Shown: one piece after another, positions 43,699-51,429 of the stretch
Layout of the letters: each line of letters begins with the position of its first letter
How positions within the stretch are numbered: position 1 is the first letter of the stretch
IMG/VR virus record: IMGVR_UViG_3300020165_003419
Span: 34,300 to 98,299 of that record
Strand: one strand, 5' to 3'
Length of the DNA stretch: 64,000 nt
From: a virus
Notes under the pieces: model-generated
Told to the model about the DNA's origin: nothing
Seen by the model: only the letters and a program-made list of their open reading frames with translations
Database searches by the model: none
Position numbers and translations under genes: made by a program

Positions 43699-44196
43699 TT
43701 ATTTATACTCCGGTTTGTGATTTTTTAACACTTCGTATAATTTTCCTGGTGAAAGATTTGGGGTCTTATAAATACGTATCTTGTCCCATTTTATTAATCT
43801 TGCTTTAACTAAGGCATGGGCTATCCACTCAGAACAATACCAGCGATCTCTATGTTTAACGATGTAAGGAAGGACTTGTGATAAAATCATTCCTATCCAG
43901 TCATACTTGGCGCCATTGGTTTTATCAATAAAATTATAAAGTTGTTCAATCTGGTAATCTCTAACCGGCTTTCTCCAACTTAGTTCAAAACTTAGAAAAT
44001 CCCAATCTTCCAAATTTTCTACTTCATAGACTGAACGACCTGCGACTTTTGCTGTCAAGAAAGGCGAGATACTTACCCACGTGACACCATTTGGCAATAC
44101 TAATTCGGCATGACTATATGGGCTTTTTGTCCACCATCGAATTATCTTATTTTTCCAGTTTCCTTTGCCTTTGTAGAATGCCACGCTTATTTTCAT
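43699..44196 (-). CDS. Permuted NlpC/P60 (YiiX-like) papain-fold protein
   Basis: 165 residues. The order of catalytic residues is that of the circularly permuted papain fold: SPYSHAELVLPNG gives the His in the N-terminal part, and RWYCSEWIAHAL gives the Cys near residue 120. YDWIGMI before it is also typical of the family. Such proteins act as amidases or lipid-linked hydrolases. No signal peptide is seen, so the target may be cytoplasmic, membrane-linked or virion-borne. Confidence 0.65.
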   Translation of the reverse strand: MKISVAFYKGKGNWKNKIIRWWTKSPYSHAELVLPNGVTWVSISPFLTAKVAGRSVYEVENLEDWDFLSFELSWRKPVRDYQIEQLYNFIDKTNGAKYDWIGMILSQVLPYIVKHRDRWYCSEWIAHALVKARLIKWDKIRIYKTPNLSPGKLYEVLKNHKPEYK

Positions 44197-44313
44197 CTTT
44201 TAAAATACCTAAATATAAAATTATCCCTTCTTAATAATATAGCATATTTCTAGTATAAACCTACAAAAAATACTATATATTTTTGGATGTACATATCACA
44301 CGGAGGGCTCGGT

Positions 44314-44610
44314 GTGGAATTTTTATATATTACGCTAGGCGTATGTCTAAGTATTTTAGTTTATTTCGTTTACAAATTTATTGTTTTCCAAAAAAAACAA
44401 ATAGTTGCCAAAGATATGCTAGAGCAGTGTATGCTTGACGAAATTCAACAAACAAGAGAAGAATATCAAAGACGACGATTATCTGAAATACGTGATTCAA
44501 GAAAGAAAACAAACGTTTTTCGTAAAATGGCTATCGACGAGATAGCAAAGCAAAAACTAGTTTATGATGAAGAGTCTGGCTGTTACGTCAGAAGGCGCCA
44601 GATTAATTAA
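44314..44610 (+). CDS. Small plus-strand membrane protein with coiled-coil tail
   Basis: 98 residues from GTG 44314, chosen because GGAGGG (44302-44307) stands six bases upstream; the ATG at 44287 lies before that site. An N-terminal transmembrane segment (FLYITLGVCLSILVYFVYKF) is followed by a long charged helix (LEQCMLDEIQQTREEY). It is the only convincing plus-strand gene in the window and converges on the IscU gene, with overlapping stop codons. Its role is unknown; the shape (one helix anchor plus coiled coil) would fit an inner-membrane accessory or lysis-linked protein. Confidence 0.55.
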   Translation: MEFLYITLGVCLSILVYFVYKFIVFQKKQIVAKDMLEQCMLDEIQQTREEYQRRRLSEIRDSRKKTNVFRKMAIDEIAKQKLVYDEESGCYVRRRQIN

Positions 44611-44987
44611 GAATTTTTGTTTTTATAATCTTTTATCGCTGCTCGGATTGCATCTTCGGCCAAAACTGAACAGTGTATCTTCACCGGTGGTAACGATAGT
44701 TCTTTTGCTATATCTGCATTAGATATATCTTGGGCTTCCTCAATATTTAAACCCTTTACCATTGTTGTAATTAAAGAACTTGAGGCAATTGCAGATCCAC
44801 ACCCAAAAGTTTTGAATTTTGCATCCTCAATGACACCGTTATCATTTATTTTTAATTGAAGCCTCATGACGTCTCCACATGCTGGCGCTCCAACAGTGCC
44901 TGTTCCAACACTTGAATCATTTTTATCTAATGAACCCACATTTTGTGGATTCTCGAAATGATCAACAACTTTATCTGAATAACTCAT
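44607..44987 (-). CDS. iscU: IscU-like Fe-S cluster scaffold
   Basis: 126 residues with all key IscU residues at E. coli positions: Cys37 and Asp39 in VGAPACGDVM, Cys63 in TFGCGSAIASSS, the HscA-binding motif L-P-P-V-K at 99-103, His105 and Cys106. The N-terminal YSDKVVDHFENPQNVG is also diagnostic. IscU assembles 2Fe-2S and 4Fe-4S clusters with IscS and hands them over through HscA/HscB. The intact LPPVK motif suggests it uses the host chaperones. It lies just downstream of the tmRNA and no IscS is seen in the window. Confidence 0.95.
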   Translation of the reverse strand: MSYSDKVVDHFENPQNVGSLDKNDSSVGTGTVGAPACGDVMRLQLKINDNGVIEDAKFKTFGCGSAIASSSLITTMVKGLNIEEAQDISNADIAKELSLPPVKIHCSVLAEDAIRAAIKDYKNKNS

Positions 44988-44999
44988 ATAATAACTAGA

Positions 45000-45336
45000 T
45001 GGTGGAGATGGCGGGAGTCGAACCCGCGTCCAAAATAACTCTGATTGTAGTCATTCACAAGCTTATCAGTTTTTTATATCCCCTAACTGAATGGGTAGAC
45101 GGTCATAATCTAAAGCTTACCGTCCTGTTGCCTTAGAAGGTTTGATTTTTTCAACTTGTCTGTTGTTTTGATTAGATTGGAAAGAAGGTTCTAATCGACC
45201 TCCCGATTAAGCCGCTAAGCGGACAGATTCGAAGTGGTTATTGTTATTAGCAATTATTGTTTTTGAACGATTAAGGTTGTATCTTACCTGCTTGCACTAT
45301 TCCTCTTTATTACCTTGTCGAATCCAAATCATCCCC
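45000..45336 (-). ncRNA. ssrA: tmRNA (ssrA)
   Basis: 337 bases on the minus strand. The 5' end GGGGATGATTTGGATTCGAC and the 3' end GACGCGGGTTCGACTCCCG then CCATCTCCACCA form the tRNA-like domain; the acceptor has the G3-U70 pair needed for alanylation. A tag frame beginning at GCT reads ANNNNHFESVRLAA followed by TAA, which ends in the hydrophobic L-A-A recognised by ClpXP-type proteases. tmRNA rescues ribosomes stalled on truncated messages. The tRNA-like T-loop GTTCGAC is conserved. Presence in a phage genome suggests a benefit when host mRNA is being degraded. Confidence 0.95.
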
Positions 45337-45538
45337 TTTTCTTTTTTACTATTACACCGACCGGATTAGAATTTTCTCCATCAAGCCAAATATTGACTTC
45401 TGTTTTATTCTCTTCTCGTTCAGTTTTAATAAAATAAATATTTTTCTTTGCAGCTTTTAATGCAGCTGACTCTGTCGAATGTTTGCTTATGAGATCTCCC
45501 ATAATATAATGCCCATTCCATTTATATACTTTCCACAT
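45329..45538 (-). CDS. Small protein upstream of tmRNA, unknown function
   Basis: 69 residues with a beta-rich start (MWKVYKWNGHYIMGDLI) and a Lys-rich end (VGVIVKKKRG). Its last eight bases overlap the 5' end of the tmRNA, so the two are probably on one transcript and the tmRNA 5' end is made by processing. No family recognised. It overlaps the HTH gene by 17 bases. Confidence 0.5.
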   Translation of the reverse strand: MWKVYKWNGHYIMGDLISKHSTESAALKAAKKNIYFIKTEREENKTEVNIWLDGENSNPVGVIVKKKRG

Positions 45539-45878
45539 TGTTGAAATACTCCTCCAATTGATATCTTTTATAGAGACTATTAAATTCTGAATATGATACG
45601 CCTAAGAATCTTGCTGCATCTTTTTTTGACTTGGTAGTCGAAACAGCAAACTTGAGCATTGCATCTTTAATAATATAATCTGATTTCTTCCATATGTCAA
45701 GCCCATACAGACGATTATTTATATTAGCTGCTGACAATTCTAATTTTATTGCTAATAAATCTTCAATCGTAAACGTGTTGATCACCACGAGAGTTTCATC
45801 GTTAATTTTATTTTGGTCTTTGAACTTTTGTATAACACTGAGATTGACAGAAGTTGATTTTGTGTTATTATTAGACAT
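45522..45878 (-). CDS. Small Fis-like HTH DNA-binding protein
   Basis: 118 residues from ATG 45878; a frame from GTG 45914 would translate through the repeats and lacks a binding site. The C-terminal 40 residues (KKDAARFLGVSYSEFNSLYKRYQL) look like the HTH of Fis/NtrC-type proteins, where a short A-A-x-x-L-G-V turn is diagnostic. The N-terminal two thirds are helical. Direct repeats just upstream could be its operator, so self-control is possible. It probably heads the operon that carries the tmRNA and IscU. Confidence 0.55.
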   Translation of the reverse strand: MSNNNTKSTSVNLSVIQKFKDQNKINDETLVVINTFTIEDLLAIKLELSAANINNRLYGLDIWKKSDYIIKDAMLKFAVSTTKSKKDAARFLGVSYSEFNSLYKRYQLEEYFNNVESI

Positions 45879-45924
45879 GTGATTAATAGAAGTGATAGAC
45901 ACTGTGATAGACACATGTGATTAA
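45875..45924. promoter_or_regulatory. Nested direct repeats, possible operator
   Basis: ACATGTGATTAA occurs at 45875-45886 and 45913-45924; between them GTGATAGACAC occurs at 45892-45902 and 45904-45914. The whole array lies between the promoter at 45944-45972 and the HTH gene start, a place where a repressor could bind. Confidence 0.55.
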
Positions 45925-45943
45925 CACCGCCACCACAGATATT

Positions 45944-45972
45944 AATATAAACTCAAAACTAAATCTTGTCAA
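45944..45972 (-). promoter_or_regulatory. Sigma70-type promoter of the HTH/tmRNA/IscU operon
   Basis: Minus strand TTGACA (45967-45972), 17-base spacer, TATATT (45944-45949). The transcribed leader passes through the direct repeats before the HTH gene. Confidence 0.75.
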
Positions 45973-45991
45973 GTACTTTTTTTAAAAAAAA

Positions 45992-46774
45992 TTACAATTC
46001 GATGGACATGTCGGCTTCTTCACCGCCGCCAACTGCGTCATCACCGCTATCTACCGCATCATCGTATGCCTGATTTGATGGTTCTTCCACAGAACCAGAA
46101 AGCTCATCTTCAAATTTATTGAAGTATAGTTTAAGATTAGCAATCAAATAATCATAGAACAATTCTTGATCTTCAGGATCCGAAAGAAGTTCATATGAAT
46201 CAATGATTGCAGTTTCAATTTTCTTAAACGATTGGTATGCCATATTACGACCGGTTTGATCACCATCTACACCAGATCCAAATTCTTCTTTTTCATCAGG
46301 CGCATCATCTTCCTCGGCGGCTTTCTTTTCGGCATCCGTACGAATATCAATAAACTTATCATCAACACCGTCAGCATCATCGACTACATCTATATCTACT
46401 TCGTTTAACTCAGCATCATCTGGGTCAGCCGCGTTGTTAGCAATTGCTGGTGTGAGAGTTTTGACTACAGCGTTAACAATATGCGCACGAAATGATTGTC
46501 TCTGTGTTTCGTTAGTAGTAAGAGATTTGAAATCTGTCTCAAGAACAGGTACTATCTTTTTGAGTAGTTCTTCAAGAACATTGATTCCAGTTGACTTATT
46601 TGGTGTTGGGCTTACGTCTGGGGTTGAAACCTCTGATAGCATTTTTTTGAGTTCTAGCTCAGCTAATTTAACAATGCTCTTTTCGAATAAAACTTTTGTA
46701 CTTGTTTTTTTCTGCTTGACAAAGCGGATTAAATCACGTATATTAGATCTAAGTGTTTTCTCTTCTTGGTTCAT
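45992..46774 (-). CDS. Acidic head- or core-like protein, unknown function
   Basis: 260 residues. A basic, helical N-terminus (RSNIRDLIRFVKQKKTSTKV) and a very acidic middle (DPDDAELNEVDIDVVDDADG; AEEDDAPDEKEE) with a C-terminal helical domain (LFYDYLIANLKLYFNKFEDEL) and acidic tail. Such charge patterns are common in scaffold or core proteins. It follows the ligase-like gene with a 4-base overlap, starting the block of virion-type genes. No motif supports a specific function. Confidence 0.5.
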   Translation of the reverse strand: MNQEEKTLRSNIRDLIRFVKQKKTSTKVLFEKSIVKLAELELKKMLSEVSTPDVSPTPNKSTGINVLEELLKKIVPVLETDFKSLTTNETQRQSFRAHIVNAVVKTLTPAIANNAADPDDAELNEVDIDVVDDADGVDDKFIDIRTDAEKKAAEEDDAPDEKEEFGSGVDGDQTGRNMAYQSFKKIETAIIDSYELLSDPEDQELFYDYLIANLKLYFNKFEDELSGSVEEPSNQAYDDAVDSGDDAVGGGEEADMSIEL

Positions 46775-48741
46775 CTTAATATGCCTCTTTCCATAATTAG
46801 TCTCATCACCTCATCAACGGTGACTAAATTAGTGTTTTCTCTTGTAACGAGCTTACTTCGTTGTTTTTCTGCTTCGTTATCATCTTCTATTTCTTTTTTA
46901 TTGCCCCAGGGTCCTCCCTTAGCACCAACTGCAGCACCGCCGGCTGCTCCCGCACCGGACATTTCTTGCATCGGCGAGGCTATTCCAAGTATAGAAAGCA
47001 AATCAAATACATTGTCTTCACCAATAAAGTCTTCTAATTCCTCAATGGCATCCTCGCTAGTTTCTGCAGCGCCCAATAATTCTCTCATGTCTGACGCGCT
47101 GTATGGAACTCCATTGGGTCTCAAAGAAGGCTTAACTGCAGTAGCAAAGGGATCCATCAATTTAACACCCTCTTTAATGTACTTTTCTGCTCCCGCCCAT
47201 CGACCGGCGTCTCCACCCTTGTTGCTGGCTCCTAATATTACCTTAGTCCCCTCTTCCAAGGGACCATCACGTCCAACATATTCGTATGCTGCGGTTAATG
47301 GCGAAGCATGGTTAGAGATACCTACCTCTACATTCGGCAGGTCTTGGGTTAGAAGGTTCCATATCTTTAGAGAATCTTCAGCAGTAATTTCACGTCCGTT
47401 CGGTAATTTTCGACCTCCACGTGTCGGCCGCGAAATTAAAACAATAACTTCATCAGCCATTTCTGCATATTTCCGCACCATATCTAGGTGCCCGTTGTGA
47501 GGTGGCTTAAAAGCTCCCGGAACAACAGCAATCGTTTTGCCAAAATCAGCATCGACGACCGGATCATCATCTTCGTCTTCTTCTGTCACAGGCTTAAATT
47601 CATAGCCAATGAAGTCTTCTTCATTTTCAGTTACACTTCCACCAAATCCACCACCAAGATTTCCTAAGATGAATTCTCCGGTAATTTTAACAGGGTTTGG
47701 TCCAAATTTTTCTTCATCCCTAAGCACTACCCCCTCGTGACTCATCAAGTCGCCCATGGGGCTTGTGAGACCCCTTAAAACGTCGTTCCCGAGCATACGA
47801 GTGGCATGCATAAAGAGGGCACCGTTGATAGCACGTTCTGCGTCAGCTTGGTCGACCAAACTAACTACCGGCACGCCATCGACTGCAAGTGCTTTATACA
47901 GTTCTTTGTGAAGAGGGTGTCGTGTTACCATCTTATCTCCGACTCGAACTTTTAAAGAATCGTAATCTGGATTCTGCGCACTGGAAAGCCAATCGGCAAG
48001 CGATTTAGTAATCTCCCGGTCGTCAGATATTTTAATTGTCAATGGTTCCGATAACGTACTACTAAAATCAATATCTGTGTCTTCTGTGCGGGTAGTTGGT
48101 ACGGAGCCATAAACCTTAAATCCTAATTCGGCTGCTATCGGATTCAACTTCTCTATAAGGGTTTCCATGATTTCTGGATCATAAGTAACTTCTCGACTGG
48201 GCGCTTTGATTCCATCTGGTCTCTCGGCTCCCGGTCTTACATTCCCTTTACTTGCGCCGGACTTTGCGACTTTTTCATAAAATTGGTTTAGTCCGTGAAT
48301 AGCTAAAAAGTTTTCATCGTAATCAGTAACATTCGTTGTACCTGTAACGTATTCAGTATTAAGGAACATCGATGGGTTATCCCACATTCCAAGTTCTTGT
48401 AATTGTGGCTTAATTGCCGGCAGCGCTTTATTTAGGATAGCTAGAAGTGTCTTAATAGCCGGTCGCATACCGTGACCTTCAGGAAATCTTTGGTCGACTC
48501 TTGACATTGTAATTCCGCTGATGTCAATTTCTTTTGACGACCCGCGGTCAACAGCAAATTGACGTTGTCCGTCAGTCTCAACAACTTTAAACGAAACGTT
48601 AACTCCATCGATTTTAACAGCACCAGCACCTTCTGTTTCAAGATGATCTTTGGCTTTGTTAAAAAAGTCGAGAAGGTCGTTACCTGTTCTTACAGAGCCC
48701 AAATCAAAAGGATGGGCCATATGTCCGGCAGCACCGCCCAT
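46771..48741 (-). CDS. Ligase-like nucleotidyltransferase fused to HxGH nucleotidyltransferase
   Basis: 656 residues in two modules. The N-terminal module has the motifs of DNA/RNA ligases: AVKIDGVNVSF (motif I, K43-x-D-G), SMFLNTEYVTG (motif III-like), SHEGVVLRDEE (motif IV, about residue 330) and PVKITGEF (motif V). The C-terminal module (from about residue 400) has VVPGAFKPPHNGHLDMVRKY, the H-x-G-H adenylyl/cytidylyltransferase signature, followed by VIVLISRPTRGGRK and PYSASDMREL. It ends with an Ala/Gly-rich linker and a short basic helix (EVMRLIMERGILR). The pairing suggests an enzyme that both activates and repairs or modifies a nucleic acid or cofactor; which is unknown. Confidence 0.75.
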   Translation of the reverse strand: MGGAAGHMAHPFDLGSVRTGNDLLDFFNKAKDHLETEGAGAVKIDGVNVSFKVVETDGQRQFAVDRGSSKEIDISGITMSRVDQRFPEGHGMRPAIKTLLAILNKALPAIKPQLQELGMWDNPSMFLNTEYVTGTTNVTDYDENFLAIHGLNQFYEKVAKSGASKGNVRPGAERPDGIKAPSREVTYDPEIMETLIEKLNPIAAELGFKVYGSVPTTRTEDTDIDFSSTLSEPLTIKISDDREITKSLADWLSSAQNPDYDSLKVRVGDKMVTRHPLHKELYKALAVDGVPVVSLVDQADAERAINGALFMHATRMLGNDVLRGLTSPMGDLMSHEGVVLRDEEKFGPNPVKITGEFILGNLGGGFGGSVTENEEDFIGYEFKPVTEEDEDDDPVVDADFGKTIAVVPGAFKPPHNGHLDMVRKYAEMADEVIVLISRPTRGGRKLPNGREITAEDSLKIWNLLTQDLPNVEVGISNHASPLTAAYEYVGRDGPLEEGTKVILGASNKGGDAGRWAGAEKYIKEGVKLMDPFATAVKPSLRPNGVPYSASDMRELLGAAETSEDAIEELEDFIGEDNVFDLLSILGIASPMQEMSGAGAAGGAAVGAKGGPWGNKKEIEDDNEAEKQRSKLVTRENTNLVTVDEVMRLIMERGILR

Positions 48742-48744
48742 AAT

Positions 48745-49839
48745 CTATCCCTTTGTTTTTAATGCGTACGCAATAATTTCCTTAAGGCGCACCTCGGAAA
48801 GATCAGACTTATGTTGGTCCATATCACGCTTACCAGGGAAGTCCTCTTCAACAACCTCTTCATCTTCTTCGTCTTCTTCGTCTAAACGACGTCCAGATGC
48901 ATCACGCCCAGCAACTCGATCGGCACGATCGGTTTTGGACTGTTCATCAACGGTTTCATCAGCGTCATCTGCTGCATCTTCCATTGATTCACCCTTATTG
49001 CCATCTTTATCGAGATCTAAAAAGTCTGGCTTTTCGCCTTCTTCTAACTCTTCATCATCATGATCGCGCTTAGCAGGGTGCCCATCGTGACCTTCGGCAA
49101 GCGAAGCATCTGTAATTTGGATATCCTCAACCGCGACATTTTCTAAGATTGTTCCATCTTTAAGTTTCATGTCATAGTGAGTAACCTTACCAAGCTTTTC
49201 GCTCCAGTTGTGAGAGATTGCTTCAGCCATTTGAGTACCACCATTGTGGCTTACACCGCCGTGGTGAACACAATAATGGTTAGGGGCAAATGCGCCTGCC
49301 TCTTCATTAATATTTTCTTCTACGCTTTCATTAAGCTTACTGAGGTCCATTTTAAAACCCCAGTTCTCTGAAAGGAGACTTTTCAACTCTCCGTTCTTCC
49401 AATCTTTTGTTGACATGTTAGTGTCTCCTTTTTGTAAATGTTCAAAATAAATAGTATTGTTTTGCTTTAAAGTGTCTTCAAAATCACGAAGACACATGCT
49501 GCCATCGCGATTAGCTTCAATTTCCATTTGTCGTAAGTGCGGATCTTTTTGGGCATATCCTTCTCCCATTTCACCAACATCATCAAATTTGCCTTCGCAA
49601 TTTTGTTTATGATGCACTAATTCATGGCCAAGAGAACGCAAAATATCTTTTGGATGACGGTTAGTCGTATACAGAGTCACGGCTTTTTCTTGTGGGTCAT
49701 AGTAAGCAGTTTTTCCTAATGGGTTCGCTGCATTTTTTGAATCTTGTTTTAAAAATAGCCGCGGCGGATTCTTGAACCCTATCTTTTCTTGCGCAAACGG
49801 CATAAACTGAAGAATTAGGTTTTTTAGGACGTCATTCAC
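48745..49839 (-). CDS. Metallopeptidase-like acidic protein with strong internal start
   Basis: 364 residues. The N-terminal third has an H-E-x-x-H motif in RSLGHELVHHKQNCEG (about residue 72-77) with a distal E (EIEANRDG), typical of a zinc metallopeptidase. The C-terminal half is acidic (DEEDEEDEEVVEED) with a D-x-D-x-D-G segment and ends EVRLKEIIAYALKTKG, as scaffold/core proteins often do. A second start at ATG 49416 follows AAGGAG by eight bases and would yield a 223-residue product starting MSTKDWKNGELKSLLSENWG. Two products from one frame are therefore likely, as for some phage head proteins. Confidence 0.6.
   Translation of the reverse strand: MNDVLKNLILQFMPFAQEKIGFKNPPRLFLKQDSKNAANPLGKTAYYDPQEKAVTLYTTNRHPKDILRSLGHELVHHKQNCEGKFDDVGEMGEGYAQKDPHLRQMEIEANRDGSMCLRDFEDTLKQNNTIYFEHLQKGDTNMSTKDWKNGELKSLLSENWGFKMDLSKLNESVEENINEEAGAFAPNHYCVHHGGVSHNGGTQMAEAISHNWSEKLGKVTHYDMKLKDGTILENVAVEDIQITDASLAEGHDGHPAKRDHDDEELEEGEKPDFLDLDKDGNKGESMEDAADDADETVDEQSKTDRADRVAGRDASGRRLDEEDEEDEEVVEEDFPGKRDMDQHKSDLSEVRLKEIIAYALKTKG
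49416..49431 (-). promoter_or_regulatory. Strong internal ribosome-binding site and start
   Basis: AAGGAG on the minus strand, eight bases before the in-frame ATG at 49416, inside the 364-residue gene. It is stronger than the site at the gene's own start, suggesting a separate C-terminal product of 223 residues. Confidence 0.6.
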
Positions 49840-50173
49840 TTAAAAATACCTCTTTCTGGTCGTCAGAGTACCAAATATACTCTAAATAGTTACCAAATGG
49901 GTCTTTGACGTAAACTCCTACTGTACCGTCCCGATGTTTTACAACTATTCCTTTGTCAATAGGTAAATCTTCTTTATTTTTTACTAAAATACCGATATGC
50001 GCATGGGGATAATAATTTTTATCAATTAAGGCAATATTTGTGTTTTTTATTTGTATTCTAATATACTTTTTATCTTTGTGGGTTGTTATTCCAGATAAAT
50101 GTTCCAAATACCACTTTTCTGCTGCATCCAAGTCATCTACCAGAATAGCTATATGGTCAACTAGCGATTTCAT
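49832..50173 (-). CDS. VOC-family (glyoxalase/dioxygenase fold) protein
   Basis: 113 residues. VDHIAILVDDLDAAEKWYLE is the start of a vicinal-oxygen-chelate module with the first metal His; HAHIGILVKN and VKDPFGNYLEYIWY supply the later strand and metal Glu. Function ranges from glyoxalase to fosfomycin-resistance and dioxygenase enzymes; substrate not evident. It overlaps the metallopeptidase gene by 8 bases. Confidence 0.7.
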   Translation of the reverse strand: MKSLVDHIAILVDDLDAAEKWYLEHLSGITTHKDKKYIRIQIKNTNIALIDKNYYPHAHIGILVKNKEDLPIDKGIVVKHRDGTVGVYVKDPFGNYLEYIWYSDDQKEVFLSE

Positions 50174-50432
50174 CGTCTTGATCTCCTGCTTTTGATACTA
50201 AAGTTAGACTCAGTGCAAACAATTCTATTTCTTTACAAGAGTCGTCTAACGGCACTGCCGTACAAATCGAAATTAAACGATTAGATATTAATTTATTTGT
50301 AATATCGGTTATAATACCGTAGTGGGGCTCAAAGTCTTCTTTTTCACTACTCCAAATACTCCATTCAACTATATCACCTAATTGAAAATCTTCTGCAGCT
50401 AAACTACCATATGGGTTCTTGTCTTCCATCAC
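50157..50432 (-). CDS. Small beta-barrel protein (SH3-like family)
   Basis: 91 residues. DFQLGDIVEWSIW followed by HYGIITDIT and later strands fit the small SH3/KOW-like barrel family of which at least eight more copies lie at 59.6-64 kb. The 3' end overlaps the VOC gene by 17 bases. Function unknown. Confidence 0.5.
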   Translation of the reverse strand: MMEDKNPYGSLAAEDFQLGDIVEWSIWSSEKEDFEPHYGIITDITNKLISNRLISICTAVPLDDSCKEIELFALSLTLVSKAGDQDDEIAS

Positions 50433-50452
50433 ACAGTAAATATGTTGGTTTG

Positions 50453-50605
50453 TTACATTAATGTGTGTTTATCTTTAAAAGTTTCACTGTACATTAGAGC
50501 TAATATAGTCACTAAAGTAAACTCGTAACCATAAACAGCGTACATTGACCACGAAAGAAATAAAAATAAAGCTGTTTTCCAAAATTTTCCAAACTTAAAT
50601 AACAT
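50453..50605 (-). CDS. Short two-segment membrane peptide
   Basis: 50 residues from ATG 50605 to the stop at 50453, starting MLFKFGKFWKTALFLFLSWS with a second hydrophobic run (TLVTILALMY). Its start overlaps the upstream stop (TGATG) and AGGAT precedes it, so it is probably translated by coupling. It fills the gap at 50.4-50.6 kb. A holin- or antiholin-like role is conceivable but not supported further. Confidence 0.5.
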   Translation of the reverse strand: MLFKFGKFWKTALFLFLSWSMYAVYGYEFTLVTILALMYSETFKDKHTLM

Positions 50606-50901
50606 CAATCAAATCCTGATAGTAAAAACAAATCATCTGGCTCAACACAAACAAGATGTCCACATACAGTATACACTAAAGTTCTACCTTTGTAATCATA
50701 ATTTTCTTTTAATATGTATATCTTGGTGCCACGAGAAACTTTTTGAAACATTCTACTGTTCGGATCGTAACACATTTTGTCGCTTTCGCCTAACAAAATA
50801 TATGCCGGAATCAAGGGGCGCCCGGACTCCGTCTCACCAGCTATTTGATCTAAAATAATTTTTAGTAATTCGCTAGCGCCCGATGTTTTTTTCTGGGTCA
50901 T
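50605..50901 (-). CDS. Hypothetical protein with beta-rich core
   Basis: 98 residues. A basic, helical N-terminus (MTQKKTSGASELLKIILDQ) is followed by a beta-rich region with G-T-K-I-Y-I-L-K and V-Y-T-V-C-G-H-L-V-C-V, which could be a small barrel. It may be a distant member of the SH3-like set, but the G-D-L-V signature is missing. Its stop codon is joined to the start of the short membrane peptide. Confidence 0.5.
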   Translation of the reverse strand: MTQKKTSGASELLKIILDQIAGETESGRPLIPAYILLGESDKMCYDPNSRMFQKVSRGTKIYILKENYDYKGRTLVYTVCGHLVCVEPDDLFLLSGFD

Positions 50902-51020
50902 ATTTTAACTAGCGATCAAACAAAGCAAATTTTACCATGACTAATTGATTGAACAGATAAAAGATGGATATTGTTTGTTTCTTTAAAAATACTATCTTCT
51001 TTTTCTAGAAAAATCTTTAA
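50902..51020. other. Short gap without gene
   Basis: A 119-base AT-rich stretch between two small genes. It holds several T-runs and no frame longer than about ten codons with a binding site. No promoter or terminator is clear. Confidence 0.3.
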
Positions 51021-51347
51021 TTAAAATATCTCTAAGCCCCAAGCCATCGCCAAACCCATTATGCCTTGCACCACCATAAACATCGTCACAGCTTTTGTTT
51101 TAAATATTTTTAAATCTTCAACTTCCTGCAGTACTTCTCGCAACTGTGGAGGGGAAGCAACATCGTCCATTTTTTCTTTCCATACTTTAAGATCTTGAAC
51201 ACGATCTTCCTTAGCTTTCAATTCAGTTAGCTGTGTTTGTACCATTTGTAGTTCGCTTCGCAAACCTTCAATTCCACTCGAAAGAGTTTCAAGTTGTTGT
51301 AAAACTAACTTTGAGTAGGTTTCCCACCCGTTACCATTATTAGACAT
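51021..51347 (-). CDS. Coiled-coil protein with C-terminal membrane anchor (XhlA-like)
   Basis: 108 residues. Heptad-rich helices (LETLSSGIEGLRSELQMVQT) fill residues 10-85, followed by one C-terminal transmembrane helix (TMFMVVQGIMGLAMAWGL). This is the layout of haemolysin XhlA and of some holin partners. GGAGG precedes the start. Lysis involvement is possible, but no endolysin is evident beside it. Confidence 0.5.
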   Translation of the reverse strand: MSNNGNGWETYSKLVLQQLETLSSGIEGLRSELQMVQTQLTELKAKEDRVQDLKVWKEKMDDVASPPQLREVLQEVEDLKIFKTKAVTMFMVVQGIMGLAMAWGLEIF

Positions 51348-51429
51348 AGTGCATCCTCCGCTAATAAGTAGTAAGTTAACGGCGACTAAACATGTTCAAC
51401 ACAACACCATATTCAATAATGGCTCATTA

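Noticed and set aside
43699-43709. TATAAATA near the start of the 69-residue gene as a T4-type late promoter
   Set aside because: The bases encode the last codons (E-Y-K-stop) of the upstream gene and the distance to the next start codon is too short for a normal leader.
46766-47500. A 244-codon plus-strand frame opposite the nucleotidyltransferase domain
   Set aside because: The minus-strand frame shows clear catalytic motifs in the same bases, while the plus-strand product is Ser/Pro/Ala-rich with no motif.
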